A stretch of DNA of 64,000 bases from Actinomycetota bacterium (GTDB lineage Bacteria > Actinomycetota > Acidimicrobiia > Acidimicrobiales > Palsa-688): NCBI GenBank assembly GCA_021323695.1, contig JAJPKN010000022.1:1-64000 (forward strand), in the 5' to 3' direction. Below, in pieces: positions 1-8,241 of this stretch (within the stretch, counting starts at the first letter, position 1; each line of letters starts with the position of its first letter). Position numbers and translations under genes: made by a program. Under the pieces are notes generated by a model. It was not told the DNA's origin. It made no database searches and was given only the letters and a program-made list of their open reading frames with translations.

Positions 1-47
1 CGGTGAACTGTGAAGACGGCACCGGGGGACCGGGTAAGGCCGCCACC

Positions 48-67
48 GCCGTCGGGCAACCGACGGC
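48..67. terminator. Hairpin with GNRA tetraloop
   Basis: Perfect 8-bp inverted repeat GCCGTCGG / CCGACGGC closed by a GCAA tetraloop. It is not followed by a T-run, only by TGCTTGAG. It probably ends or attenuates a transcript entering from the left edge of the window, but the gene it would serve is outside, so this is inference from structure only. Confidence 0.4.
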
Positions 68-191
68 TGCTTGAGACGTGCAACTAGAGCACACTCACAA
101 GCAACGGCTCTACAGTGCCCTCACATTGTCCTCGGCGGTCCTCCGTGCCCTTGCACCCCCCGCCCTGCCCTGCCAAGACGACTTTTGGCCC

Positions 192-281
192 GTTCTTTGC
201 CCTAGTCGCGCGTTCTGTGTAGCGAAAAGGGCCGATAACGGCAAAAAACGGGGCCCAGAACCACCGAACAGGGCAAAGAAC
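192..281. repeat. Long imperfect palindrome, copy 1 of a dispersed element
   Basis: Outer arms of 12 bp (GTTCTTTGCCCT at 192-203 and its complement at 270-281) enclose a symmetric 8/8-nt internal loop and inner arms GTTCTG (212-217) and CAGAAC (256-261). The left half aligns with the element at 57029-57116 at 28 of 34 positions, so the two are copies of one family. It lies outside genes and is directly followed by short tandem repeats, as is the second copy. REP- or MITE-like by structure; no transposase or target duplication is visible. Confidence 0.65.
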
Positions 282-312
282 CACCGAACAGGGCTGATGA
301 AACGGCCCATGG

Positions 313-357
313 CCCGGCGAGCCCGGCGAGCCCGGCGAACAGGCGAACAGGCGAACA
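313..357. repeat. Short tandem repeats
   Basis: Three 9-bp units of CCCGGCGAG type (313-338, the last incomplete) merge into three 8-bp units GGCGAACA (334-357). Degenerate copies continue to about 392. The rest of 1-407 holds no convincing gene; open frames crossing it run into the antisense of the oxidase-like gene. Confidence 0.7.
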
Positions 358-407
358 GGCCAGCTGACGACCAGGCGAGTAGGCGAACAGGCCAGCAGAC
401 GGCTAGC

Positions 408-839
408 TCAGCCGAAAGCCGGCGAAGGGGCAGGGCGGTAGAGCCGCCGCCCGCTGAAGTGAGCCTCGACGATGGCTATCCAGCGGTCCTGGGGCCCGGG
501 CGCCCAGATGTCGATCCGCTCGGAACGGACCACCTCGGACAGTTCGTCCACGGAGCCGGTGATGTCGGCTCCCACGCCGGTCACCAAGACGTCCCAGCCC
601 TCGTGGCTCTCCAGGTCCACCCAGTCCGCTTCGAACGCCACATGGCCAAACGGTGCCCACTTGAGCAGGGTGGGTGAGCTGGTGGCGAAAGCCACCGTGC
701 GGCCGTGGAGGACGAAGTTGACCGGGAACATCTCGGGGCGTTCATGGTCGACCACCACCGCGACCCGTCCGTACTTGGCCCCCGCCAGCAACCTGAGGCA
801 CTCGTCTTCAGACAGGACCTCGAGAACCGCGTCTGCCAT
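408..839 (-). CDS. Pyridoxamine 5'-phosphate oxidase-family (FMN-binding split-barrel) protein
   Basis: 143 residues from the ATG at 839, chosen because AAGGAGGCGATC precedes it at ideal spacing; a longer frame extends upstream without a ribosome site. The sequence begins MADAVLEVLSEDECLRLL and continues with the G-x-V-A-V and P-E-M-F-P-V-N-F pattern of the small flavin/F420-binding split-barrel proteins (PPOX superfamily). Such proteins bind FMN, F420 or haem and reduce small substrates; this substrate cannot be named. It lies 43 bp downstream of the sensor kinase on the same strand and is likely co-transcribed. PPOX-like proteins are common in DevR/DosR regulons of actinobacteria, which fits the neighbours. 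Confidence 0.85.
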   Translation of the reverse strand: MADAVLEVLSEDECLRLLAGAKYGRVAVVVDHERPEMFPVNFVLHGRTVAFATSSPTLLKWAPFGHVAFEADWVDLESHEGWDVLVTGVGADITGSVDELSEVVRSERIDIWAPGPQDRWIAIVEAHFSGRRLYRPAPSPAFG

Positions 840-882
840 GATCGCCTCCTTGAGTTGCCGGCCCATAAGCCGGGCCTTTGGG

Positions 883-2700
883 CTACCCATCATGCTCAGG
901 CCCCAACGGTACCCGCCATTCAAAGCGCGTGCCCCCGCCCTTGGCAGCCGGGACGGCCGACACCTGCAGGCTGCCCCCCAGGAGCTCGGCCCGGGCCCGG
1001 GCATTGGCGATCCCGCTCAATCGCCGAGGCTTGCCGATGCCGGTCCCGTTGTCGACGACAACCAGGCTGAGGTCGTCTTCCAACGTGACCGTGACCTCCA
1101 CCTGGCTGGCATGGGCGTGGCGGGCCACGTTCGAGAGGGCTTCCCGCAAGACGGCCGCCAGCTCGAGCTGGGTCTGCAGGCCCACCTCACGGTCGCCCAA
1201 CCCGTGGAACGACGTGACCGGTCCAAACCCCAGCGCCTCGGTGGCGTCAGCCACTGTCTCCAGCACCCGGGCCCGCAAGCTGGTGCCTGGTGCCGACTCG
1301 AGGGCGAAGATGGCCTCCCTGATCTCCTTGATGGTGGTGTCCAGGTCGTCGATGGTGGAGGCGACCCGTGAGGCTGCCGGCTGGCTGTCGATGAGGCTGA
1401 GCGCACCCTGCAGGCGGAGCCCGGCCCCGAACAGGCGCTGGATCACGAGGTCGTGGAGGTCGCGTGCTATGCGTTCGCGGTCGGCGGAAATGAGCAGCCG
1501 GTCCCGGTCGGCCCGGACGGCGTCCAGTTCCAGCGCCAGGCTGGCTTGGGAGGCCAGGCCGCTCAGGACGCTCACGTCTTCCTCGTCCAGGTGGCTGCCC
1601 TCCTGCCTGAGGACCACGAGCGCCCCGGCCCGGTCGTCCTTGCGGCCCTGCGACACGATGGGCAGGGCTACCGCCGCCAGGTCGGGCACGATGCTCATGT
1701 GGCCGTGCTCGGGTACCCCGCTGGCTATCGCCTGGGCCACCAGGGTGGGCACCCGGGGGAGCACGCCCAAGGGCAGCACCTCCTCCCCCGAACGAGCTGC
1801 CACCCGGGCCCGGCCCCCTTCGGCGAGCAGTACCGCCGTGGCCTGGGCGCTCCCGAGCTCGGCGGCCCAGTGGCACAGGACGGTGAGCGACTCCTCCAAG
1901 GTGGCCTCGGCCAGCAGGCTCAGGCGGATCTCGGCCGTAGCCTCCAGCCACCGGGCCTGGCGGCGGAGCCTGGCCTCGGCCTCGGTCCGCTCGGTTATGT
2001 CCCGGACCAACAGCGAGTAGCCCCGCGAGCTACTGGCCACCAGGGGGGAGACCGAGATGGCCACGTCCACCACCCGGCCCGCGCTGGTCTGCCAGCGGGT
2101 GTCCCGGGTCAGCGGTGCCTCGCCTTTGCGGGCCAGTGCGAGCATCTCGTCGAGCACCGGGTCGTCGGGGAAAAGGAGGCTGATGTGGCGGCCCACGACG
2201 TCTTCGGGCCTGAAGCCGAACATCTTCTCGGCGCCGGGGTTCCAGCTGGTTATCACGCCCTCCTCGGTCATCGACAAGATGCCGTCGTTGGAGGACTGGA
2301 CGATGGCAGCCAGCTCGGCCTGGGCGGCTTCGGCGGCTTTGCGTTCGGTGATGTCCCGGACGGCGGCGATGACGAGCGGGCCTTCCCGGACCGGCGCCAG
2401 CATGATGTCTACCGGGAACTCGGTGCCGTCCTGGCGCCGGGCGTAGAGCTCGAGCCCTGTCCCCATAGGCCGGGTGCGAGGGGAAGAGGCATAGGCCGAA
2501 CGGTGCTCACGGTGCGCCGGGCGGAACCGCTCGGGTACCAAGGCCTCGATGGAGAGGCCCACCAACACGCCCGGCTCGTAGCCGAACAGCTCCTCCGCGT
2601 GAGCGTTGGCCGCGACGACCGTCCCTTTTGCGTCTACCACCACTGCCGCGTCAGGCATGAGGCTCAGGACGGTGGCTAGCAGTGGCTCGGTCTGGGACAT
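883..2700 (-). CDS. DevS-like sensor histidine kinase (PAS-PAS-GAF-HisKA_3-HATPase)
   Basis: 605 residues. Two PAS domains (about 5-120 and 125-245, each ending in a V-R-D-I-T-E-R motif), a GAF domain (about 265-395), then the HisKA_3 dimerisation box ERIARDLHDLVIQRLFGAGL with His416 as the predicted phosphoacceptor. The C-terminal ATPase has the N-box LREALSNVARHAHA and the G-box DNGTGIG. No membrane segment is seen, so it is cytosolic. The H-box is of the DevS/DosS type of actinobacterial redox, oxygen and NO sensors, although those usually carry two GAF domains. The probable partner is the NarL-type regulator at 6380-7045. Whether the GAF binds haem cannot be judged from sequence. Confidence 0.9.
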   Translation of the reverse strand: MSQTEPLLATVLSLMPDAAVVVDAKGTVVAANAHAEELFGYEPGVLVGLSIEALVPERFRPAHREHRSAYASSPRTRPMGTGLELYARRQDGTEFPVDIMLAPVREGPLVIAAVRDITERKAAEAAQAELAAIVQSSNDGILSMTEEGVITSWNPGAEKMFGFRPEDVVGRHISLLFPDDPVLDEMLALARKGEAPLTRDTRWQTSAGRVVDVAISVSPLVASSSRGYSLLVRDITERTEAEARLRRQARWLEATAEIRLSLLAEATLEESLTVLCHWAAELGSAQATAVLLAEGGRARVAARSGEEVLPLGVLPRVPTLVAQAIASGVPEHGHMSIVPDLAAVALPIVSQGRKDDRAGALVVLRQEGSHLDEEDVSVLSGLASQASLALELDAVRADRDRLLISADRERIARDLHDLVIQRLFGAGLRLQGALSLIDSQPAASRVASTIDDLDTTIKEIREAIFALESAPGTSLRARVLETVADATEALGFGPVTSFHGLGDREVGLQTQLELAAVLREALSNVARHAHASQVEVTVTLEDDLSLVVVDNGTGIGKPRRLSGIANARARAELLGGSLQVSAVPAAKGGGTRFEWRVPLGPEHDG

Positions 2701-2882
2701 TGTCCTCGGCCTCGATCCTAACCGGCGCTCTCCCGTCCCCTCCCGTTAGCATGAGCTCGATGGCCTGGGCCCGGCTGCCATTGGCCGGGCCTCTCAGCGG
2801 GCCCGGGAAGGGCCCTCGGGCTGGGCCTTCGGGCCAAATGGCCCTGCTCACCTGGGTGGCTCAGCGCGCCACCATTGGGGTG

Positions 2883-3488
2883 ATGCGGACCGTGCCGTCT
2901 GCGCCGTCTGCCGGGCCGTGCCAGCCTGCCGGAGGGCCGTTGCCCGGGGTGGGCCCCTCCCGGTTGGACGCTGCCACCTGCAAGAAGCTCCTCGCTCGTT
3001 GCTCTTCGGGCCACCTGGCCATGTCCCAGGGCGCCCTGCCGGTGGTGATGCCGGTCACTTACTGCATCGACGGTGACGACCTTTTGGTGCGAGCCTGGTG
3101 CGGCCCGCTGGAACGGGCCGTGGCCCAGCCGGAGGTGGTGGCCTTCGAGACAGGCGGCACCTCAGCGGACGGCAAGTGGGCTTGGGAGGTCCTCGTCCAG
3201 GGCCGGGCCACCGCGGAGCCCACCAGGGAGCCCAGCGAGCCTCATGCCGGGACCAGTTCGCAGCTCCCGCCCCCGCCGGCTGGCGGTACGGTGAGCTGGG
3301 CCCTGCGGGTGGCTATGGAACGGGTCACGGGTTGGGGCTACGGGCCGGGTACCCCCGAGGGCCAGCCAGAGCAGGCCCGGCAGGAAGTCGCCCCCCAACA
3401 GGAGGCCCGCCTACAGGAGGCCCACCAAGGCGAGGCCCACCAAGGCGAGGGCCACCCACAACAGGCTCTTTTGTTCAAGGAGCGCTAA
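2883..3488 (+). CDS. Second PPOX-like flavin-binding protein with repetitive tail
   Basis: The recognisable part, LDAATCKKLLARCSSGHLAM onward with V-V-M-P-V-T-Y and L-L-V-R-A, matches the PPOX/nitroreductase-like split barrel of the protein at 408-839. About 201 residues if translation starts at the ATG at 2883; upstream ATGs at 2751 and 2838 are in frame and none has a good ribosome site, so the start is uncertain. The last 45 residues are Gln/Glu/His-rich and come from a 15-bp tandem repeat (3417-3446). The stop is 17 bp before the acetyltransferase/synthetase fusion, suggesting a two-gene operon. Confidence 0.65.
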   Translation: MRTVPSAPSAGPCQPAGGPLPGVGPSRLDAATCKKLLARCSSGHLAMSQGALPVVMPVTYCIDGDDLLVRAWCGPLERAVAQPEVVAFETGGTSADGKWAWEVLVQGRATAEPTREPSEPHAGTSSQLPPPPAGGTVSWALRVAMERVTGWGYGPGTPEGQPEQARQEVAPQQEARLQEAHQGEAHQGEGHPQQALLFKER

Positions 3489-3505
3489 GTGCCAGAGGAG
3501 GACCA

Positions 3506-6352
3506 GTGGCTGTAGTTGATGACGACCGAGGTGCGCTAGGCGCGCCTGGGCCAGCGCCGCGTGATGTCGTGCTGGCCGACGGTTCGACGGCTTGCCTGCG
3601 CCCAGTGCGGCCCGAAGACGGGCCGGCGCTCAACGCGCTGCACGACCGGCTATCTCCCGAGACGCGCCGGTTGCGCTACTTCGGCGCCCACTCTGAGCTG
3701 CCCGAGGCAGAGCTGGCCCAGCTGTTGGCCGAGTGCAGCCCTGACCACCTGGTCCTGGTGGTGGAACGGGGGGGCCAGCTGGTCGGCATGGCGCAGTACG
3801 ACCGCGTCCCGGGGAGCGACAGCGCCGAAGTGGCTTTCGTCGTGGACGACCGCCACCAGGGCCTGGGCATCGGCACCCTGCTGCTGGAGTACCTGGCCAG
3901 CGAGGCTCGCAAGCAGGGCCTGAAGAACTTCGTCGCCGACACCCTCCTGGAGAACCAGCTCATGACCAAGGTCTTCCGGGACGCGGGCTTCACCCAGCGC
4001 TCGACCGTCGAAGCAGGGGTCGTGCGGGTGGTGATGGACATCGCACCGACTGCTACGGCCCTGGACGCGCTGTACGAGCGGGACCGCAAGGCAGCGGCCA
4101 AGTCCATGGAGCGTTTGCTCCGGCCGCGTTCAGTGGCGGTCGTAGGCGCGTCCCGCAAGCCAGGCACGGTGGGCCACGAACTGGTCCGCAACCTGGTGAG
4201 CGGCGGGTTCCAGGGCCCGGTGTACCCGGTGAACCCCAGCGCCGAGCACGTGGCCGGGGTGCCTTGCTTCCCGAGCATCGAGGCCATCGAGCGCCCGGTC
4301 GACCTGGCTGTGGTCGCCGTCCCGGCTGCGGCGGTGCCCGAAGTGGTAGAGGCGTGCGGGCGCAAGGGCGTGGGCGGCCTGGTGGTGGTCTCCTCCCATT
4401 TCGCCGAGGACGGGGCGGCCGGTGCCGCCTTGGAGCGGGAAGTGGCCCGCTTGGCCCACTTCTACGGTATGCGGCTGGTCGGCCCCAACTGTTTCGGCGT
4501 GCTCAACACCGACCCCGCCATCTCGTTGAACGCCACCTTTGCCAAGGACGCCCCCACGAGCGGGCGGCTGGGGTTCGCCTCGCAGTCTGGTGGGCTGGGC
4601 ATAGCCATCCTGGCCGAGGCCAAGCGCCGGGGGATAGGCCTGTCCAGTTTCGTCTCCATGGGCAACAAGGCGGACGTGAGCGGCAACGACCTGCTGTCTT
4701 GGTGGAGCGAGGACCCGGCGACCAGCGTCGCCCTGTTGTACTTGGAGTCTTTCGGCAACCCGCGCAAGTTCGCCCGCCTGGCCCGCCAGCTGGGGCGGCA
4801 CAAGCCGATCATTGCCGTAAAGGCAGGCCGGACGGCCGTCGGCCGCCGGGCGGCGTCCTCCCACACCGCGGCGTTGGCCAGTTCGGACGAGGCGGTAGCT
4901 GCTCTCTGCCGGCAGACCGGTGTCATCCGGGTCGACACCATAGAGGAGCTGTTCGATGTGGCCCAGGTGCTCGACTTCCAGCCTGTGGGCGAGGGGCTCC
5001 GGGTCGCGGTGCTGTCCAACGTCGGCGGGCCGGCGGTCCTCGCGGTGGACGCCTGTGTCAGCAATGGCCTGGAAGTGCCCGAGTTCTCCCCTGCGCTCCA
5101 GCAGCGCCTGGCCGAGCTGTGCCCGCGCAACGGTGGGGTCAGCAACCCCATCGACCTGGGGGCCGAGGCCAACGCCAAGATGTACGAGGACGTCTTGGAC
5201 CTGTTGCTCAGCTGCGGCGAGGTGGACGCGGTGGCGGTCAACTTCACCCCGCCGCTTGTCACCCGCAAGACGGCCGACGTGGCGGCGGCCATAGCGGCTG
5301 CCGTGGACCGGGCCGCCGAACGCGCGGCTGCGTCAGCCACCGGCTCGGCCACCGCCTCTACCGCCGGCCCCTCTGGCACCACCGGCCCTGCCGCTACCGC
5401 TGGCCCCGCTGGCACTGCCGTGCCCCGGGCGCGTCCCTGCCCGGTCGTGGCCAGCCTGCTCGGAGCGGACGACAGCGGCCAGGAGGTCCTGCGTGCAGCC
5501 CGCTACCCGGTGCCGAGCTACACCTACCCCGAGACGGCGGTGAAGGCACTGAGCCATGCCCTGCGCTATGCACAGTGGCGCCACCAGCCTCCGGGCCAGG
5601 TGCCGGTGCTCGAAGGGGTGGACACGAACGAAGCTCGCCGCCGCCTTCCCCGGGACGAGACTGGCGCGCTGGTCCCCGGGTGGGTCACCGGTTCGGCGGC
5701 CATGGACATCCTGGCTGCTCTGGGGGTGCCGGTCGTGGCGACCACCGAGGTCCATAGCGCGCCGGAGGCGGGCAAGCTGGCCGAGGAGATCGGGAGGCCG
5801 GTGGCCCTGAAGGTGCTGGGGCCGGTCCACAAGAGCGAGGGCGGAGGGGTCCGTTTGGGCCTGCGCGGCCATGCCGAGGTGGCTGCGGCCTACGAGGCGA
5901 TGGAGTCGTCCTTCGGTGACGAGATGACCGGAGCCTTGCTGCAGCCCATGGTCCCTGAAGGTGGCGTCGAGACCATCGTGGGTGCGCTCCAGGACCCCAG
6001 TTTCGGCCCTCTGGTGGTCTTCGGGCTGGGAGGCGTGGCGGTGGAAGTGCTGGGGGACCACGTGACGCGGCTGGCCCCCCTGACCGACCTCGACGCCCGG
6101 GAGATGGTGAGCGGGCTGAGGGGGTCCAAGTTGCTGTTCGGTTACCGGGGCCGGCCCCCGGTGGACGTCGAGGCCTTGGTCCAGGTGCTGCACCGCGTGA
6201 GCCTGCTGGCCGAGGACTTCCCCGAGGTGGTGGAACTGGACTGCAACCCGGTGATCGCCAGCCCGGATGGGGCGGTGGTGGTAGATGCCCGGCTCCGCCT
6301 GGGCCCCGAGGCGGCCCGCCCGCTGGTCGAGGACACCCGCCACCTTCGCTAG
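3506..6352 (+). CDS. GNAT acetyltransferase fused to ADP-forming acyl-CoA synthetase (Pat-like)
   Basis: 948 residues from the GTG at 3506, preceded by GAGGAGG. Order: GNAT domain (about 30-180, with acetyl-CoA loop Q-G-L-G-I-G-T), CoA-binding Rossmann domain from about 201 (R-S-V-A-V-V-G-A-S), succinyl-CoA-ligase-like domain with the conserved SHTAALASSD (His453), an Ala/Thr/Gly/Pro-rich linker (about 603-640), then an ATP-grasp domain (about 728-948). Homologues are protein lysine acetyltransferases that control acyl-CoA synthetases, or NDP-forming acetyl-CoA synthetases. The GNAT-first order is the actinobacterial arrangement. Because His453 and the ATP-grasp domain look intact, synthetase activity is possible. 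Acetyl-CoA chemistry links it to the phosphoketolase/acetate kinase pair nearby. Confidence 0.9.
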   Translation: MAVVDDDRGALGAPGPAPRDVVLADGSTACLRPVRPEDGPALNALHDRLSPETRRLRYFGAHSELPEAELAQLLAECSPDHLVLVVERGGQLVGMAQYDRVPGSDSAEVAFVVDDRHQGLGIGTLLLEYLASEARKQGLKNFVADTLLENQLMTKVFRDAGFTQRSTVEAGVVRVVMDIAPTATALDALYERDRKAAAKSMERLLRPRSVAVVGASRKPGTVGHELVRNLVSGGFQGPVYPVNPSAEHVAGVPCFPSIEAIERPVDLAVVAVPAAAVPEVVEACGRKGVGGLVVVSSHFAEDGAAGAALEREVARLAHFYGMRLVGPNCFGVLNTDPAISLNATFAKDAPTSGRLGFASQSGGLGIAILAEAKRRGIGLSSFVSMGNKADVSGNDLLSWWSEDPATSVALLYLESFGNPRKFARLARQLGRHKPIIAVKAGRTAVGRRAASSHTAALASSDEAVAALCRQTGVIRVDTIEELFDVAQVLDFQPVGEGLRVAVLSNVGGPAVLAVDACVSNGLEVPEFSPALQQRLAELCPRNGGVSNPIDLGAEANAKMYEDVLDLLLSCGEVDAVAVNFTPPLVTRKTADVAAAIAAAVDRAAERAAASATGSATASTAGPSGTTGPAATAGPAGTAVPRARPCPVVASLLGADDSGQEVLRAARYPVPSYTYPETAVKALSHALRYAQWRHQPPGQVPVLEGVDTNEARRRLPRDETGALVPGWVTGSAAMDILAALGVPVVATTEVHSAPEAGKLAEEIGRPVALKVLGPVHKSEGGGVRLGLRGHAEVAAAYEAMESSFGDEMTGALLQPMVPEGGVETIVGALQDPSFGPLVVFGLGGVAVEVLGDHVTRLAPLTDLDAREMVSGLRGSKLLFGYRGRPPVDVEALVQVLHRVSLLAEDFPEVVELDCNPVIASPDGAVVVDARLRLGPEAARPLVEDTRHLR

Positions 6353-6379
6353 CTCCGAAAACCTCGCTAGCAGGCTTCG

Positions 6380-7045
6380 CTAGCTGACAGCCCCCCCGGG
6401 GCGGTCCTCGCGCTGGCTCGCCCGGGTGCGGGCGGCGTAGACCGCTGCCTCTGTGCGCCGTGAAAAGCCCATCTTGGCCAGGAGGTTGGAGACGTAGTTC
6501 TTGACCGTCTTTTCCGCCAGGTACATTTCCGCCCCGATCTGGCGGTTGGTCTTGCCCTCGGCGATCAGGTCGAGTATGCGCCGCTCTTGGGGGGAGAGCC
6601 GGGCGATGCGCTCGTCCTCGTGCTTGCCCCGGAGGCGCTCCATGACGGTCGCGGTCAGGGCTGGGTCTATGAGCGACTGGCCCTCGGCCACCCGTCGCAC
6701 CGCGGTGACCAGCTCAGCACCGCGGATCTGCTTCAACAGGTAGCCACTGGCCCCGGCCAGGATGGCCGAGAACAGGGCCTCGTCGTCGGCGAACGAGGTG
6801 AGCATCAGGCAGCGAAGCTCGGGCATCTGGGCGCGCAGGTCGCGGCAGACCTCGATGCCGCTCGCCCCCGGCAGGCGCACGTCCAAGATGGCTACGTCCG
6901 GGCGGGTGGGCGGGACCCGGGTCATGGCCTCTTCGGCGTTGGAGGCCTCGCCGACCACCTCGAGGTCGTCTTGGGACTCGAGCAGCTCGCGCAGGCCCCG
7001 ACGGACGATCTCATGGTCATCCAGGAGAAAAACGCGTACGGGCAT
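6380..7045 (-). CDS. NarL/FixJ-family response regulator (DevR-like)
   Basis: 221 residues from the ATG at 7045, preceded by GAGAGGAGG; a longer frame starts at 7090 without such a site. The receiver domain has Asp9/Asp10, phosphoacceptor Asp55 (V-A-I-L-D-V-R-L-P-G), Thr83 and Lys105. The C-terminal LuxR-type helix-turn-helix reads LSPQERRILDLIAEGKTNRQ then AEKTVKNYVSNLLAKMG. This is the DevR/DosR type, expected to pair with the HisKA_3 kinase at 883-2700. It is convergent with the acetyltransferase fusion and lies downstream of a strong hairpin that separates it from the membrane protein. No confident DosR-type operator was found near it. Confidence 0.9.
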   Translation of the reverse strand: MPVRVFLLDDHEIVRRGLRELLESQDDLEVVGEASNAEEAMTRVPPTRPDVAILDVRLPGASGIEVCRDLRAQMPELRCLMLTSFADDEALFSAILAGASGYLLKQIRGAELVTAVRRVAEGQSLIDPALTATVMERLRGKHEDERIARLSPQERRILDLIAEGKTNRQIGAEMYLAEKTVKNYVSNLLAKMGFSRRTEAAVYAARTRASQREDRPGGAVS

Positions 7046-7087
7046 GTGCCTCCTCTCACCGGCCACCTTAGCTGGGCCGACCACGTG

Positions 7088-7125
7088 CAAGCGCCCCGCC
7101 CAGAGGGGCCCGGGCGGGGCGCTTG
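7088..7125. terminator. Perfect 14-bp stem hairpin
   Basis: CAAGCGCCCCGCCC (7088-7101) pairs perfectly with 7112-7125 around a 10-nt loop. It sits between the leftward membrane-protein gene and the leftward regulator gene. There is no T-run on either side, so it would act as a GC-rich terminator or attenuator of the I-shaped type described in actinobacteria. Confidence 0.6.
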
Positions 7126-7189
7126 TCCGCGCAGGGAGGGGACCGGAGACCGGCTCCCAGCCCGGCCAGGGGGCCGGGCTGGTACCGGC

Positions 7190-7861
7190 TCAGCTGGCCA
7201 GGGCGTTACCCGACTGCGAGCCCACCTGCGAGCCAGCCTTGGCCGGGGTGCCGGCAGGGGACACCGTGACCCCCCGCAGCTGGGGGATCTCCTGGTCGAT
7301 GGGCACTCGGCGGAAGTGGAGCAAGCCCAGGACCGACAACAGCGCCATCACGCCGGCCAGGGCCCAGCTCACGATGGAGCCCAGGAAGGCCAGCTGGCCC
7401 ATCTTCCACCAGCCGTAGGCATTGAGCAGCAGGCCCCGCAGCGTGGTGCCCTGGAAGACGGTCTGGACCTTGGCTTCGGCCGCCTTGGCCGCCGCACTGT
7501 TAGGAGGCAGCGAGCGAGCGTAGGCGCTGAGCTGGGCATAGGTCTTGCCTCCGCCTATCTCCTGGAGGTGGATGGCGATGAAGTGGTCAGCGTAGGCCTC
7601 TGCCTGGGCGCCGGTGGTCAGCTCCTGCCCGGCGTACTTTTCCAGGTAGGGGATCATGGCTGGGGTGATCTCGGTACCCGGCTTGGCGTGCTCGAAGGCC
7701 GCCTTGGTTGGGAAAGTGATCTTCTGGGCGGAAAGCTGGTTGGCCACCGTGTTGCTGGCGTAGCTGTAGCCCCAGAAAAGCAGTGCGCCGGCTGCGATCA
7801 GGACGACAGTCAAAAGCACGCCTGCGGCACTCATAATCGCATCGAAAGACTTCCTGCGCAT
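7190..7861 (-). CDS. Small two-helix membrane protein, function unknown
   Basis: 223 residues from the ATG at 7861, which follows AAAGGAAGCTCA; the ATG 15 bp upstream lacks a site. A short basic N-terminus leads into a membrane helix (about 12-36, SAAGVLLTVVLIAAGALLFW). An extracytoplasmic domain of roughly 110 residues follows, then a second helix (about 147-172, LAFLGSIVSWALAGVMALLS) and a cytosolic tail. The architecture resembles uncharacterised actinobacterial proteins encoded beside DevR-type regulators; that association is from memory and not verifiable here. A GGGCC-N5-GGCCC palindrome lies 20-35 bp upstream of the start. Confidence 0.75.
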   Translation of the reverse strand: MRRKSFDAIMSAAGVLLTVVLIAAGALLFWGYSYASNTVANQLSAQKITFPTKAAFEHAKPGTEITPAMIPYLEKYAGQELTTGAQAEAYADHFIAIHLQEIGGGKTYAQLSAYARSLPPNSAAAKAAEAKVQTVFQGTTLRGLLLNAYGWWKMGQLAFLGSIVSWALAGVMALLSVLGLLHFRRVPIDQEIPQLRGVTVSPAGTPAKAGSQVGSQSGNALAS

Positions 7862-7881
7862 TGAGCTTCCTTTCAACTAAT

Positions 7882-7942
7882 GGGCCGCTTTGGCCCTTGG
7901 TAAGAGCTTGCCCGGCGCCCCGGGCCCGTTCTTAGGGCCTAA
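7882..7942. promoter_or_regulatory. Two palindromes upstream of the membrane-protein gene
   Basis: GGGCC-N5-GGCCC at 7882-7896 and TTAGGGCCTAA at 7932-7942. Both are candidate operators for a dimeric regulator such as the adjacent DevR-like protein, but neither matches the mycobacterial DosR consensus (GGGAC-N4-GTCCC). Otherwise 7862-8241 holds only the operator at 8093-8114. Confidence 0.3.
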
Positions 7943-8092
7943 CGTCATAGGCGGTGCCCACTAACGTCACCGACCTGGCCTGGCCAACGTCCCGGCAGAG
8001 GGCCGCTGCCCTGGTGGAGGCGGCAGTACGACCCTCTGAGGTGCAAGGGTGCAACGTAGCGGGCTCGGGGAGGCGGCCTCTCCGGGTTGTAA

Positions 8093-8114
8093 TGTGAACG
8101 TGTTCACGTTCACA
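8093..8114. promoter_or_regulatory. 22-bp palindromic operator
   Basis: Arms TGTGAACGTG and its exact complement are separated by TT, so 20 of 22 bases are symmetric. Inside lies a second palindrome, GTGAAC-GT-GTTCAC (8094-8107). The site is about 130 bp upstream of the deacetylase start. The GAAC-N2-GTTC core resembles operators of TetR-type repressors; no regulator gene is adjacent, so the ligand protein is unknown. Confidence 0.6.
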
Positions 8115-8241
8115 TCCCTCCCGAGAGGAGGTTGCCAACCTGTAGCCAGCACCTCAGCGGGGCCGTAGGCGCTCCGCCACGGCTTGTGCCCGCCCAGCGG
8201 TGACTGCCCGACAGGCGGCAAGGTCTACTGTGGGCTGGCCA

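Noticed and set aside
78-677. A 199-codon plus-strand frame at the left edge
   Set aside because: It crosses the palindromic element and tandem repeats and continues antisense to the PPOX-like gene; no conserved sequence.
2694-2705. GGGAC-ATT-GTCC as a DosR-type box at the sensor kinase start
   Set aside because: The spacer is 3 rather than 4, the right arm is incomplete, and the site overlaps the start codon.
7932-8138. A 68-codon minus-strand frame in the gap before the deacetylase
   Set aside because: It contains the 22-bp operator and has no ribosome site or recognisable sequence.
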